64,000 bases of DNA from Eubacteriales bacterium (GTDB lineage: Bacteria; Bacillota; Clostridia; Acetivibrionales; JANLFN01), in assembly GCA_024655885.1 (NCBI GenBank), contig JANLFN010000006.1, positions 124,001 to 188,000 of the forward strand, given 5' to 3'. Shown here piece after piece: positions 53,837 to 63,288 of this stretch. The first letter of the stretch is position 1, and each line of letters starts with the position of its first letter. The notes below the pieces were generated by a model, which was not told the DNA's origin, ran no database searches, and was given only the letters and a program-made list of their open reading frames with translations. A program made the translations under genes and the position numbers.

Positions 53837-53865
53837 AGAGCAGATGTAATAATTACATCTGCTCT
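53837..53865. repeat. 29-base perfect palindrome
   Basis: AGAGCAGATGTAAT and its exact reverse complement flank a single base. It abuts the UroD remnant. It may be a terminator without T run, a regulator site or a deletion scar. Confidence 0.6.
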
Positions 53866-53994
53866 TGGAATTTATGTTGGATAATTCGCTGTTACTTTGC
53901 TTTATTCAATTGTATTATGCTTATTGTCTTATACTTACTCGGTCCATCTTAGCAAATCAGAAATGCTGCCTGTTGAAACATCGTAAAATCTCTG

Positions 53995-55113
53995 CTATCT
54001 TCCTATGGTTGCGTCAACAATGACTTTGAGGTTTTCCGGTCTGGGATTCGGCGGTATTGAGCATCCCGTAGACATGATGAAGCCTGTAGGGCCGATTTCC
54101 TCGCACAGTCTCCGCACATATTTGTAAACCTCATCCGGCGTGCCCAGAGAGATCATTGCTGGCGGGACATCTCCGGTGATGCACATGTTATCGCCGAGGA
54201 TTTCCTTAATCTTGAAGATATTGGTCAGACTATCCGGGTCAAAAATGGTGGTAGCTTTGGGGAAGTCAAGGAAATAGGTCAACCTTTCATCCCAGTTCGC
54301 ATCAACATGGAAGAACACCTTTGCCCCTTCGCCTTCTTCAATAATGATGTCTGCAAGCCTCTTAAAGTATGGCCAATCAAATTTTTCAAACATCTTCTTC
54401 GATATGAAATCACCGCCGGCACGGGAGTTGCCGTGGAAATGTGTAAGGCCCGGTACAGCTTTCATTGCCTGTCTCAGGCTGTCCTCAGCTTCTTTCTCCA
54501 TGACATCCATCGCAGCCAGGACCTTATCCGGCATCCGGTGCAGATCCCTCATGAACTTACTGATGGAACGCGCTGCAGTGAGAGTCTCATATGGTGGGAT
54601 AACCATGCCCCCACCCTGGGTGTTTACAAGGCCTATCTCTTTAGCCTTATTTGCGGCATAGGTCATTTCTTCCATATTCGGCGCCAGTTGTTCCGGCGTA
54701 TAGCCGATCCTGTTGTATAATATGTCATTGGTGACATAAGCCCAACCTTTATCTACAATTGTGTCATAATCCTCTTCTGTCATATAGCCCACTTCCTCCA
54801 GCTGCCAGATGGCATCATCGGGAAGATCGATTCCGGGCTGCTTAACCTTGCAAAGCCAGAAGGCTCCAAAGAAAGCACCTCCATTTTGAACACTTCCACC
54901 GTCGATATCTGGAAGCTCCTGGTATGCCTTTGCTACCGTGTCTATTGCCCATAACGGCCTGCGGACAAAATCCGCCATGACTGCATTGGGGTCACCATAC
55001 TTGATCAATCCCGGGCCCAATAACACAATGGGAATCCTGTCCGGCTTCTCCATATTCATAGCTTTTTTGATTCTATCATAGCGTTCATTGTATAGTTCCT
55101 GAACTGTTTTCAT
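53995..55113 (-). CDS. UroD-family corrinoid methyltransferase-like protein
   Basis: This 372-residue paralog of 21061-22200 has MNMEKPDRIPIVLLGPGLIK, then FFHVDANW (His-x-Asp at the zinc position) and STGCSIPPNPRPENLKVIV near the C terminus. It begins 5 bases after the corrinoid gene stop. The order corrinoid-UroD is identical to the other modules. The segment 54440-54780 is nearly identical at DNA level to 56457-56797, so recombination between copies has occurred. Likely a methyltransferase partner of the corrinoid protein; substrate unknown. Confidence 0.87.
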   Translation of the reverse strand: MKTVQELYNERYDRIKKAMNMEKPDRIPIVLLGPGLIKYGDPNAVMADFVRRPLWAIDTVAKAYQELPDIDGGSVQNGGAFFGAFWLCKVKQPGIDLPDDAIWQLEEVGYMTEEDYDTIVDKGWAYVTNDILYNRIGYTPEQLAPNMEEMTYAANKAKEIGLVNTQGGGMVIPPYETLTAARSISKFMRDLHRMPDKVLAAMDVMEKEAEDSLRQAMKAVPGLTHFHGNSRAGGDFISKKMFEKFDWPYFKRLADIIIEEGEGAKVFFHVDANWDERLTYFLDFPKATTIFDPDSLTNIFKIKEILGDNMCITGDVPPAMISLGTPDEVYKYVRRLCEEIGPTGFIMSTGCSIPPNPRPENLKVIVDATIGR

Positions 55114-55117
55114 TCAA

Positions 55118-55744
55118 CTACACCCCCATATACTTTTTTGAATATTCTACAGTTTCCTGTGCATTCCTGCATACGTGGTCAGCGCCCACATACTTGCAGG
55201 TAGCCTCATCGACAGGGCCTCCGCCTATGAGCACTTTGATGTCCCTGCGCAGGCCTTCCTTCTCCAAGGTGGCAATACACTCCTTGATGTTGTCAAAGGC
55301 AGTGGTCAAAAGGCAGGAGATTCCTATAACCTTGGGCTTATACTGCTTTATAGCCTCAATGTACTTTGCTGTGGGCACGTCAACTCCCAGGTCGATCACG
55401 TTGAAGCCGTTGCTGCTCATTACCGTAGTAACGATGTTCTTGCCGATATCATGGATGTCGTCATAGATCGTTCCCATAACAAAAGTGCCGTACTTGGAAG
55501 CAGCTCCTGAACCTGCATCTCCTCCGATCAATTTGGAAGCTTCGTTGAATATTTCTGCGGACATAATCAGTTCGGACAAGAAATATTCCCTTTCCTCAAA
55601 TCTTTTACCGACAATCCCCATGCCTGCCTGAAGGTCTGCGATGATTTCCAGCGCCGGCACATTCTGCTCCTTTAAGGCCTTAACCTCTGCAATCACTTCA
55701 TCTTCATTGAGGTCGCCCATTACATCAACCAATTTCTTGCTCAT
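55118..55744 (-). CDS. corrinoid methyl-carrier protein
   Basis: This 208-residue B12 protein is closely related to 22206-22832. Cap domain about 1-85; cobalt-ligand motif in YDDIHDIGKNIV; cobamide-tail loops ISCLLTTAF and LIGGGPVDEATCKYVGAD. It is the first gene of a corrinoid-UroD pair. The start is preceded by AAGGAGA. An upstream inverted repeat (55832-55880), shared with the decayed fourth copy at 56.9 kb, is probably its operator. Confidence 0.93.
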   Translation of the reverse strand: MSKKLVDVMGDLNEDEVIAEVKALKEQNVPALEIIADLQAGMGIVGKRFEEREYFLSELIMSAEIFNEASKLIGGDAGSGAASKYGTFVMGTIYDDIHDIGKNIVTTVMSSNGFNVIDLGVDVPTAKYIEAIKQYKPKVIGISCLLTTAFDNIKECIATLEKEGLRRDIKVLIGGGPVDEATCKYVGADHVCRNAQETVEYSKKYMGV

Positions 55745-55831
55745 TTAGACATCTCCTTCTTATTTTTATGAATCTCCCTCTCATTTTTATGATTGTGATT
55801 TAGTAATTCTATCCTCAAATTATTCTGTCCT

Positions 55832-55880
55832 TCGTATAAAATATAAAATATCGATATGAAAATTGATGCATTTTATACGA
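55832..55880. promoter_or_regulatory. conserved inverted repeat before the corrinoid gene, copy 1
   Basis: TCGTATAAAA and TTTTATACGA form a perfect 10-base inverted repeat separated by 29 bases; another ATATGAAAAT-like half site lies between. The same arrangement with the same spacing occurs at 56917-56965. Confidence 0.65.
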
Positions 55881-56222
55881 TTGATAGTTAAGATGTCTTA
55901 TGATATAATTATATAGTTTTATATACATATATAGTTCATTCATAAATTGCATTTGAACCTATAACCGGTATAATGAGTACATTAACTTTATTTTCTTATC
56001 CATAAATTTAATTAGGCGATAGAAAACTCCAGGAGATTTTTGCATGCCTGAGGGGACAAACGAATTGCCCCCCTAGGTACATAGAGGTTTAGAGATTTGC
56101 TATATAATTACATTACAAAAGCACACCATTGAGACCAGGATAGGGAACCTTGGGGAAGTCTGGCCGGTCACCTGGCGATCCATGAATGTCATCGCAGCCT
56201 GTTGAAACATCGAAAAATAATT

Positions 56223-56849
56223 CTATCTTCCCATAGTTGCGTCAACAATAGCCTTGATGTTCTCCGGTTTGGCATTCGGCGGTATCGAGCATCCCTGAGC
56301 CATGATGAAGCCTGCAGGGCCGATTTCCTCGCACAGTCTCCGCACATATTTGTGAATATCATCCGGCGTACCCAGGGCGATCATTGCAGGCGGAACGTCT
56401 CCCGTGATACACATGGTATCGCCAAGGACCTCTTTAATCGGGAGTTTCCGTGGAAATGTGTAAGGCCCGGTACAGCTTTCATTGCCTGTCTTAAGTTTTC
56501 CTCGTACTCTTTTTCCATGACATCCATGGCAGCCAGGACCTTATCCGGCATCCGGTGCAGATCCCTCATGAACTTACTGATGGAACGCGCTGCAGTGAGA
56601 GTCTCATATGGTGGGATAACCATGCCCCCACCCTGGGTGTTTACAAGGCCTATCTCTTTAGCCTTATTTGCGGCATAGGTCATTTCTTCCATATTCGGCG
56701 CCAGTTGTTCCGGCGTATAGCCGATCCTGTTGTATAATATGTCATTGGTGACATAAGCCCAGCCCTTGTCTACAATTGTGTCATATAACCTCGGCAATCA
56801 CTTCTTCTTCATTGAGATCGGCCATCGCATCAACCAGTTTTTTGCTCAT
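56223..56849 (-). pseudogene. fused corrinoid/UroD scar (fourth methyltransferase module)
   Basis: The minus strand starts like a corrinoid protein (M-S-K-K-L-V-D-A-M-A-D-L, 56849) but after ~20 codons jumps into the middle of a UroD gene (LYDTIVDKGWAYVTNDILYN). It continues to FHGNSR and then jumps again to the UroD C terminus (DVPPAMIALGTPDDIHKYVR), ending at 56223. Two deletions have removed most of the corrinoid gene and the zinc-site half of the methyltransferase. The junctions share only one or two bases. The middle part is nearly identical to 54440-54780. It makes no functional protein. Confidence 0.85.
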
Positions 56850-56916
56850 TTAGACATCCTCCTCTTATTTTTTTTGATTGCGGTTCAGTAATTCTATCCT
56901 CAAATTATCCTGTCCT

Positions 56917-56965
56917 TCGTATAAAATATAAAATATCCATACGAAAATTGACGCATTTTATACGA
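56917..56965. promoter_or_regulatory. conserved inverted repeat before the fused scar, copy 2
   Basis: TCGTATAAAA/TTTTATACGA with a 29-base spacing, matching 55832-55880. It lies in the divergent region toward the first PucR-type gene, so it may regulate both directions. Confidence 0.65.
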
Positions 56966-57192
56966 TTGATAGTTAAAATGTCTTGCGATATAATCATGCA
57001 GTTGTATATATACGTTCAATTCATAAGTTGTATTTGAATCTGTAACTGATATAATGATTACGTTAACTTATATATTCTTACTTTTTATAATACTATCAGA
57101 GCTGTATGCTTTAACTATGAATATTTGGAGGAAAATCTACGATCAAGCGAGAAAATAGAAGATTTCCCAAGATTTATTAAGGAGGTATATTT

Positions 57193-58803
57193 ATGAGAAC
57201 CGACTTCAATTTCCTCGTCCAAATATTAAAACCACTCCAACCTGAATATATTCAGATAAATGAAGGGAATGTAATAATTAAAGCAGTAAAATTCATTAAT
57301 AAGGCGCAAACCGCCTTTGAGCCTGATATTCTTTATATTGATAGAGGCTTGATTCAGATTGATAATCTTCCCATGCAAAATGTTTTGAATATTCTGTGTA
57401 TGGACAGCATCCCGGTACAGGCTCATCATTTTGAAAATACAAGGCTAAACATGATTGTATTTAAAAAAGATGTGGATATCTACAATATTTTCAACAAAAT
57501 CCAGGAAGCCTTATTAAAGGAGCAGAATTTAGATTTCTGGTCAACAAAATTCATTTACTTGCTTACTAACAATTACAGTTTTCAGGATATTATCGATTTA
57601 GGGTGTGAAATGCTTGGAAACCCTGTGAGTATTACTGATATGAGAGGCAAATGCATTGGCATTACAAAAAATGTAGAAATAAGCGATGATGGTGTATGGA
57701 ATGAGCTTTCAACAATTGGATATATATCTTATAATTCATTTATGAATGATTTAAAGAGCAATTTGCACACGATGATCGGTAACAGTAAAGCTCCTTTTAT
57801 ATGGGCCGATTCAAACACTAAATATAGAAGAATCTTCAGTAAAATTGAAATTGGGAACATTCAAGCAGGGACCTTAGCAGTTGTTGAATATAAGAGACCC
57901 TTTAATGAGAATGATTTTAGTCTGGTATCGCTCTTGTGTGATGTTGTAACTGTTGAATTACAGAAAAATAAGTTTATTAATTATTCCAGCAGATCAATAG
58001 ATGAGAGCATTCTCGAAGAATTTATCTCAGGAAAAGTTATGAGAAATGAAGCAGAAATAATTGAAAACAAAAGAAAAATGCTGAAACTGGCATCAAATGC
58101 TATCCTGTGTTTAATCACCATTGATGTCAGCAAGGCAGTTGACGGATCTCAATTATCTTTGAACAGTATGAGCAGGATTATAGAAAATATGTTTAAAAAC
58201 AGCAGAACTATTGTATATAATGGATTTATTACCTTACTGTTAAACAGTAAGAAAAATAATTACTGTTTTGAAAACGAGCTCAAAATCTTGAAGGGATTCT
58301 TTGAAGGCAAGCAGATATACGCTGGTGTCAGCCGTTGTTTTTATTTATTGGAAGATATGCATGAACATTATATGCAGTCAATTAATGCGTTGAAACTGGG
58401 CAAGCTGATGAACGACGGAATATCAATTTACTTATATGAGGATTTTGCCATATATCATATTGCAGAAGCTTGTTCAGGGAACGGAGATCTTAAGAAATAT
58501 TGCCATCCTTCACTGCTGACGCTTATGGAGTATGACAAACATAATAATACCGAATTTACTCAAACGCTGTACACTTACATTGATTGTTCAAAAAGCATTA
58601 CAGTTACAGCTAATGCTCTTAATATACATCGCAATACCTTACTTTACCGTATTAAAAAAATACAGGAAATAATGAATGTAAATCTTGACAACAGCAATAT
58701 CCTGCTGCAGCTCCATCTTTCATTCAAAATGATTGAATATGAGAAATTAAATGCAAATGTTACGTCTTCTATGCCCTCGTATTTTATTAATAATTATCAT
58801 TGA
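57193..58803 (+). CDS. PucR/CdaR-type transcriptional regulator, paralog 1
   Basis: This 536-residue activator-type protein has an N-terminal domain (about 1-125), a GAF-like or linker middle (about 130-270) and a CdaR GGDEF-like region (about 280-440). A C-terminal PucR helix-turn-helix has TVTANALNIHRNTLLYRIKK and a following LQLHLSFKMIEYEK. The AAGGAGG ribosome site lies 8 bases before the ATG. It is divergent from the fused corrinoid scar, sharing ~340 bases with the inverted repeat. It probably regulates the 55-57 kb methyl modules. A near paralog follows downstream. Effector unknown. Confidence 0.88.
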   Translation: MRTDFNFLVQILKPLQPEYIQINEGNVIIKAVKFINKAQTAFEPDILYIDRGLIQIDNLPMQNVLNILCMDSIPVQAHHFENTRLNMIVFKKDVDIYNIFNKIQEALLKEQNLDFWSTKFIYLLTNNYSFQDIIDLGCEMLGNPVSITDMRGKCIGITKNVEISDDGVWNELSTIGYISYNSFMNDLKSNLHTMIGNSKAPFIWADSNTKYRRIFSKIEIGNIQAGTLAVVEYKRPFNENDFSLVSLLCDVVTVELQKNKFINYSSRSIDESILEEFISGKVMRNEAEIIENKRKMLKLASNAILCLITIDVSKAVDGSQLSLNSMSRIIENMFKNSRTIVYNGFITLLLNSKKNNYCFENELKILKGFFEGKQIYAGVSRCFYLLEDMHEHYMQSINALKLGKLMNDGISIYLYEDFAIYHIAEACSGNGDLKKYCHPSLLTLMEYDKHNNTEFTQTLYTYIDCSKSITVTANALNIHRNTLLYRIKKIQEIMNVNLDNSNILLQLHLSFKMIEYEKLNANVTSSMPSYFINNYH

Positions 58804-58989
58804 AATAATTGAAAATAAAGATATTTTGTGTGAAAATTTCAGCTCCAATACAAGTACACTTTTAATAATTTGTTTTAATTAATATCTGCTATAATAAATC
58901 TATATTCAGCTGCTTTGACTTTCATTTAAAATGCAGCAAGCAAGCAAATAAATGCATTCATTATTTATTGTCTTTAAAGGGAGGTCCTT

Positions 58990-60570
58990 ATGAAAACTGA
59001 CATGGGTTTCATCGTTCAAGTTTTAAATGCTTATCAAATTGAACATATTCAGATTAATGATAAGAACATAGTCATAAGAGCAATAAAATTTATAAATGAA
59101 ACGCAAACTGTATTTGAGCCGGAAATCCTTTATATTGGATACAGTTCAACAATTAACAATGTTCTGCCAATACAGGTTCTGCAAATACAGAATACTTTAA
59201 ATATAATTTGCATAGGAAATTTCCCCATAGAATATTTAGAAATGTCAAAATTAAATCTTATAGTCATCTCCGGAGGTGTGGATATTTTTTGCGTTTTTAA
59301 TGAAATTCAGGAGGCATTGCTAAAAGAAAATCCATTCAACCTATGGCCCTATGAATTAATCAAACAGTTAACATCCGAACACGGAATAAAAGGTATCATA
59401 AAAACCGGTTATGAAATGCTGGGAAATCCTATTTATATTGCCGATTTGAGCAGTGATACAGTTGCTATTATAAGTAAAAAAGAAATTAATGATGATACTG
59501 TATGGAATGAATTTTTAACTAAAGGATATTTATCTTATGATTCACATGTATTTTATTCGAATAATAATCTATTTATCATTGCTAAAAACAGAAATTCCTC
59601 TTATTATTGGCAGGATACCTATGCAAAATACCGAAGAATTATAGGCAAAATAACTGTTGAAAATAAACAAGTAGGCATAATGGCCGTTATTGAATATGAG
59701 AAAGCATTTTGTGATAATGATCTTAGACTTGTATCTCTCTTATGTGATGCAGTATCTATTGAGCTGCAAAAAAATAGTATTATACATTATTTAGATGGAA
59801 AAATGTATAAAAGCATACTTATAGATTTACTCTCAGGAAAAATAAGAAGCAAGGAAGCATTTGAAGAAAAGAGGAAGGTATTAAAAGTACCTCTTAAAAC
59901 TTATCTTTATGTAATGGCAATAGATATTAATGAATTTTCTGATAAGTCTCATGACTCGCTCCTTTCCTGGAGCAGGATAATTGAAACGTTGGTTAAAAAC
60001 AGCAAAACAGTCGTATATGACGGCTACGTCATCATACTCGTGAACTATGATAAAGCAAATGATTTTTTCAATGAGGACTTTAAGATTTTAAAAAAACTGC
60101 TTGAAGAAAAACGAATGAAATCAGGAGTCAGCCGTTGTTTTTACAGCCTTGAAGATTTGCGGGAGCATTATATTCAATCAGTCTACGCTTTAAAGCTCGG
60201 CAAGCTGTTGCATGATGAAAGGAATGTTTTTTTGTATGAGGATTATGCGATATTCCATGTCGTTGAAGCCTGTTCAGCTGCCGGTGATCTGAAGAAATAT
60301 TGTCATCCTTCACTGCTGAAACTGATAGAGTATGACAAACAAAATAATACCTCTTTTGTACAAACTCTAGCTAAGTATGTTTATAACTCAAAAAATGTCG
60401 CAGAGACAGCTAATGACCTTCATATTCATCGTAATACCATACTTTACCGTATAGAAAAAATCAGTGAAATCATGAATGTTGACTTGACCAACAGCAATAT
60501 TATACTTCAGTTACATTTTTCATTTAAAATTATTGAATATGAGAATAAATGCAAAATATATCATACATGA
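58990..60570 (+). CDS. PucR/CdaR-type transcriptional regulator, paralog 2
   Basis: This 526-residue protein has the same architecture as 57193-58803 and is similar along its length (KYCHPSLLKLIEYDKQNNTS; HTH VAETANDLHIHRNTILYRIE). A tandem duplication is the simplest origin, with clear divergence at both DNA and protein level. GGGAGG precedes the ATG. The 187-base gap has no clear terminator, so the two may be co-transcribed. It could respond to a different effector than its twin. Confidence 0.88.
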   Translation: MKTDMGFIVQVLNAYQIEHIQINDKNIVIRAIKFINETQTVFEPEILYIGYSSTINNVLPIQVLQIQNTLNIICIGNFPIEYLEMSKLNLIVISGGVDIFCVFNEIQEALLKENPFNLWPYELIKQLTSEHGIKGIIKTGYEMLGNPIYIADLSSDTVAIISKKEINDDTVWNEFLTKGYLSYDSHVFYSNNNLFIIAKNRNSSYYWQDTYAKYRRIIGKITVENKQVGIMAVIEYEKAFCDNDLRLVSLLCDAVSIELQKNSIIHYLDGKMYKSILIDLLSGKIRSKEAFEEKRKVLKVPLKTYLYVMAIDINEFSDKSHDSLLSWSRIIETLVKNSKTVVYDGYVIILVNYDKANDFFNEDFKILKKLLEEKRMKSGVSRCFYSLEDLREHYIQSVYALKLGKLLHDERNVFLYEDYAIFHVVEACSAAGDLKKYCHPSLLKLIEYDKQNNTSFVQTLAKYVYNSKNVAETANDLHIHRNTILYRIEKISEIMNVDLTNSNIILQLHFSFKIIEYENKCKIYHT

Positions 60571-60736
60571 TTCCAACAACAATAATTTTCGTCCCCTCCA
60601 AAGATGGTCACAGCCATTGTGAGCTGGAATATACTTCGCCAGATGCATTAGCTCACGGGACGGTTAATGTGCACCACTTTAAGAATCCTGCCGTCTGGCG
60701 CTGTGAAATCCACTCAATTGCCTTTATTCTCAATGT
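60571..60736. other. flank of the IS21-type element with a GGGACGGT repeat
   Basis: This stretch holds CACGGGACGGTTAATGTGCA (about 60656-60675), a variant of the GGGGACGGT repeat also seen at about 50640 and 52065, and no gene. GGTCACAGCCATTGTGAGC-type dyads suggest an old IS end. Confidence 0.45.
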
Positions 60737-60800
60737 CAAGCAGTTTTTTCACAGGTATGGTAAGCAGTTTTTTCAATGTACGGTAAGGAGTTTTTTCACG
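60737..60800. repeat. three short direct repeats at the IS21-type end
   Basis: CAAGCAGTTTTTTCA (60737), TAAGCAGTTTTTTCA (60761) and TAAGGAGTTTTTTCA (60784) recur every 23-24 bases. IS21-family ends carry such multiple transposase-binding repeats. They lie at or just past the istB 3' end. Confidence 0.75.
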
Positions 60801-61581
60801 TAAACAGTTCAGGATGCTTCAACCGGTAGGACTCACCCTTGAGGGAAAAACATTTAGCATGGTGCAGTATCCTGTCAAGCAACGCAGTGGTGAGGACCGG
60901 ATCTCCCATCATCTCAGCCCAGTCTGTGATTTCCTTGTTGGTAGTAAAGACGATGGATGAGGTCTCATATGTGTCACTAATAAAGGTAAAAAACCTATTA
61001 GCCTGGCTGCGTGATATCGGGGTATATCCAATCTCATCGATAATAATCATTTGAGCCTTTTTGATATTTTTAAGGCGGAATCCGGCAGTGCGCTCGGTTT
61101 CGGCAGTATCCAGTATCTTTATGAGGTTTACCATCTTCTCAAAGCATACGGTATATCCGCTGTTGATTGCTTCTAGTCCGAGGCCAACCGCTATCATAGT
61201 CTTGCCAAGGCCCGGAGGCCCGGCAAGGACGATATTACCACAGGTATCAAGCCATGTGAGTTCTTTCAGTTGCTTTATCTGGCTCTCGGTTATACCGGAT
61301 TCCAGCTCTGCCGGATTGAATTCCTCAAGTGGGTGTACATTTGGCGGGAAATGGGCCGCAGAATAGTTACGCTTCCTGCGGCGCTCGTTACGTCCCCGGA
61401 CTTCGGTCTCGAGGACATACAGGAGGAACTGCCTGTAGGAGGCGTCTTCGTTTTCAGCCTTTTCCAACAGGTCTGCAATCTGTTTGGAGGAATGTTTTAA
61501 TGCAAAGGTCTCCAGCAGTGCACATAACCGCTGTACAGGGATATGATTAGTATCAATGTTTCTTGCAATCTTCTTGTTCAT
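60796..61581 (-). CDS. istB: IS21-family helper ATPase IstB
   Basis: This ~261-residue AAA+ protein helps the IstA transposase choose targets. Walker A is LAGPPGLGKTMIAVGLG, Walker B is AQMIIIDEIGYTPIS, and sensor motifs include FTTNKEITDWAEMMGDPVLT. The start is the ATG at 61581, overlapping the istA stop by ATGA, which is characteristic of IS21. The protein reads intact. Confidence 0.93.
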   Translation of the reverse strand: MNKKIARNIDTNHIPVQRLCALLETFALKHSSKQIADLLEKAENEDASYRQFLLYVLETEVRGRNERRRKRNYSAAHFPPNVHPLEEFNPAELESGITESQIKQLKELTWLDTCGNIVLAGPPGLGKTMIAVGLGLEAINSGYTVCFEKMVNLIKILDTAETERTAGFRLKNIKKAQMIIIDEIGYTPISRSQANRFFTFISDTYETSSIVFTTNKEITDWAEMMGDPVLTTALLDRILHHAKCFSLKGESYRLKHPELFT

Positions 61582-62567
61582 GCAATCCCCCCCTGCTGTC
61601 CGCAACGTTCCTGGAAAGCCTTTTTATAGACTTCCATATCCTGACGCTGGACTTCATTGAATTCAAAGACGGATGTTGATATGTGTCCTGCCTTTTCAAG
61701 CTGATAAACCACTTTAAACTGTGAAAACCGGTAGCGGTAATTCCTGCAGCATTCATCCATGACCTGCGAGACGAGTTCACGTTCCGGCTTTTCAGCATCA
61801 AGGAAACGCTCAACCGCTGACAGTTGCTGATAGAGATGTCGAGGGTTCTCTTTTTTGAAACCGTTAATGAAGTGCTGGAAGGAATAACAGTTCCATTTGC
61901 GCCTCAGGCTTTCCATCACGGACACCCAATCACCGGATGGCTCCTTACGGTGTTCCTCCAATTGGTTGACACTGCCACGGCACTCACTTATTGTGTGGGT
62001 ACAGATATGTTTTCTGTCTTCATTGTAGATAAAAAGTTTACTGCCGACCGCTTTGTAATACACCGTTGTAAAACAGCATGAGCGTGGTACGGAATATTTG
62101 GATGATTTATACTGCACATACGGCACTGAATTCAATTCCACCGGTATGAAGCTGGACGGCGAGTTCTCATAGAAAGACGGTACAAGGGGTCTTAATGCCT
62201 CCTTCTCTATCGTATTGAAAACATCAACCGGTATCCGGAAGGTTGCCTTATGTATACGCCTATTTTTGCGCTCCACCCAGCCGGGAAGGGATTTCCATAC
62301 ATCATCAATGCATTTGATGTCCCTGGCACTGAAGAAGTTCTTCTTCACGAAGCCGACCACATTCTCTATCGGGCCTTTGCTTTCCGGATCGGCTTTATTG
62401 CAGACCCAGAGCTTCAGGTCCTGTTCCGTACAGAAGTCACCGAATGTCCTTGTCTCAATAACCTCGCCATAGGCCTCGCTGGCAACGAATACGGCATCTT
62501 GGTCAATGACAAGCTGTTTTGGACGTCCGCCAAGCTTGCAGAAGGCCCTGTAAACTGGAGTTTTCAC
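61578..62567 (-). pseudogene. istA: IS21-family transposase IstA, N-terminally truncated
   Basis: About 330 residues of a normally ~500-residue transposase remain. GGRPKQLVIDQDAVFVAS carries the second catalytic Asp, and ADPESKGPIENVVGFVKKNF the Glu (DDE). The C-terminal part is complete and overlaps istB. The N-terminal helix-turn-helix and first catalytic Asp are missing; upstream sequence (62568-62735) is unrelated AT-rich DNA. It is therefore inactive. Confidence 0.85.
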
Positions 62568-62735
62568 ATTGCTTCTGGAGCATCCATCGTATTGTTTTCT
62601 GCATTCTCTTATTTTGCTTCATATATTATAAAAAAAGTTATTACGGTAAAAACGATTTGCCTGTTTTTTATCCATTATAATACCCCTTTCAGTTTAACCG
62701 TTCTGGTTCGCTTATAGCGATTATGCTGTCTATTC

Positions 62736-63095
62736 TTAGTGTCCACCGCAGCTATCTGAGTGCTGATGCTCATGACATATACTATCGGTGGATTTCAAGC
62801 TGCCTTCAATAAATTTCTGAACAGCTTCATCAGCATCACCGGATGCCCCTGTTACAACCTGAATGCCTTTTTCATTGAATATTTCAACAGCTCCTTCGCC
62901 CATACCACCGGAAATAATCACTTGAACTCCAAGCCCGTTGAGAAAGTTAGGCAAAAATCCCGGCTTATGTCCAGGGTTTTCAATAAACTGCCTCATTACA
63001 ATTTTCCCATCCTTGGCTTCATAAATTGTAAACCTCTCACAGTGGCCAAAATGCTGCGCCACCATTCTTCCTTCACTTGCAACCGCAATTTTCAT
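62736..63095 (-). CDS. NifX/NafY-family (dinitrogenase FeMo-cofactor-type) protein
   Basis: This ~119-residue protein starts MKIAVASEGRMVAQHFGHCE, typical of the family, and has FLNGLGVQVIISGGMGEGAV and a His-rich tail (HEHQHSDSCGGH) that could bind metal. In nitrogen fixers NifX carries FeMo-co precursors; in many anaerobes small NifX-like proteins lie beside Mrp ATPases and are iron-sulfur-related with unknown function. I chose the ATG at 63095 because GAGGAG lies 10 bases before it. It is in a minus-strand group with a thioesterase and Mrp. Confidence 0.87.
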   Translation of the reverse strand: MKIAVASEGRMVAQHFGHCERFTIYEAKDGKIVMRQFIENPGHKPGFLPNFLNGLGVQVIISGGMGEGAVEIFNEKGIQVVTGASGDADEAVQKFIEGSLKSTDSICHEHQHSDSCGGH

Positions 63096-63154
63096 ACTTA
63101 TCAAACTCCTCTCTTTTTTACCAGTATCCATCAATCACTTTTTAAATATTCATA

Positions 63155-63288
63155 TCATTTTACTGTTCCAATAACCGATTCACCCGCTTTGACCCTGTCT
63201 CCGGGTTTTACATTTATTTCTGCACCATCAGGCATAATCATCCCTGTTCCTGAACCAAATTTAATCATACCGAAGCATTGACCTTTAT
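63155..63288 (-). pseudogene. phosphatidylserine decarboxylase, C-terminal fragment
   Basis: About 44 residues (LNKGQCFGMIKFGSGTGMIM, then PDGAEINVKPGDRVKAGESV, IGTVK-stop) match the end of Psd, including the KFGS-type segment that precedes the final strand and the GDRVKAGE loop. The 5' part is absent: it begins right after the thioesterase stop, so a deletion joined them. Confidence 0.75.

Larger units (their letters stand above)
53297..53994. other. intergenic region with UroD remnant and palindrome
   Basis: About 700 bases between the MFS gene and the UroD gene. It contains a remnant of a third UroD C terminus (53779-53836) and a perfect palindrome (53837-53865). The stretch at 53300-53640 is AT-rich, probably the MFS promoter region; no open frame with a ribosome site was found. 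Confidence 0.6.
60737..62567 (-). mobile_element. IS21-family element, 5'-truncated
   Basis: It contains the istB helper ATPase, a partial istA transposase and terminal repeats on the istB side. The istA side lacks the N terminus and no matching terminal repeats were found up to 62735. The element is therefore probably immobile on its own. Confidence 0.75.
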
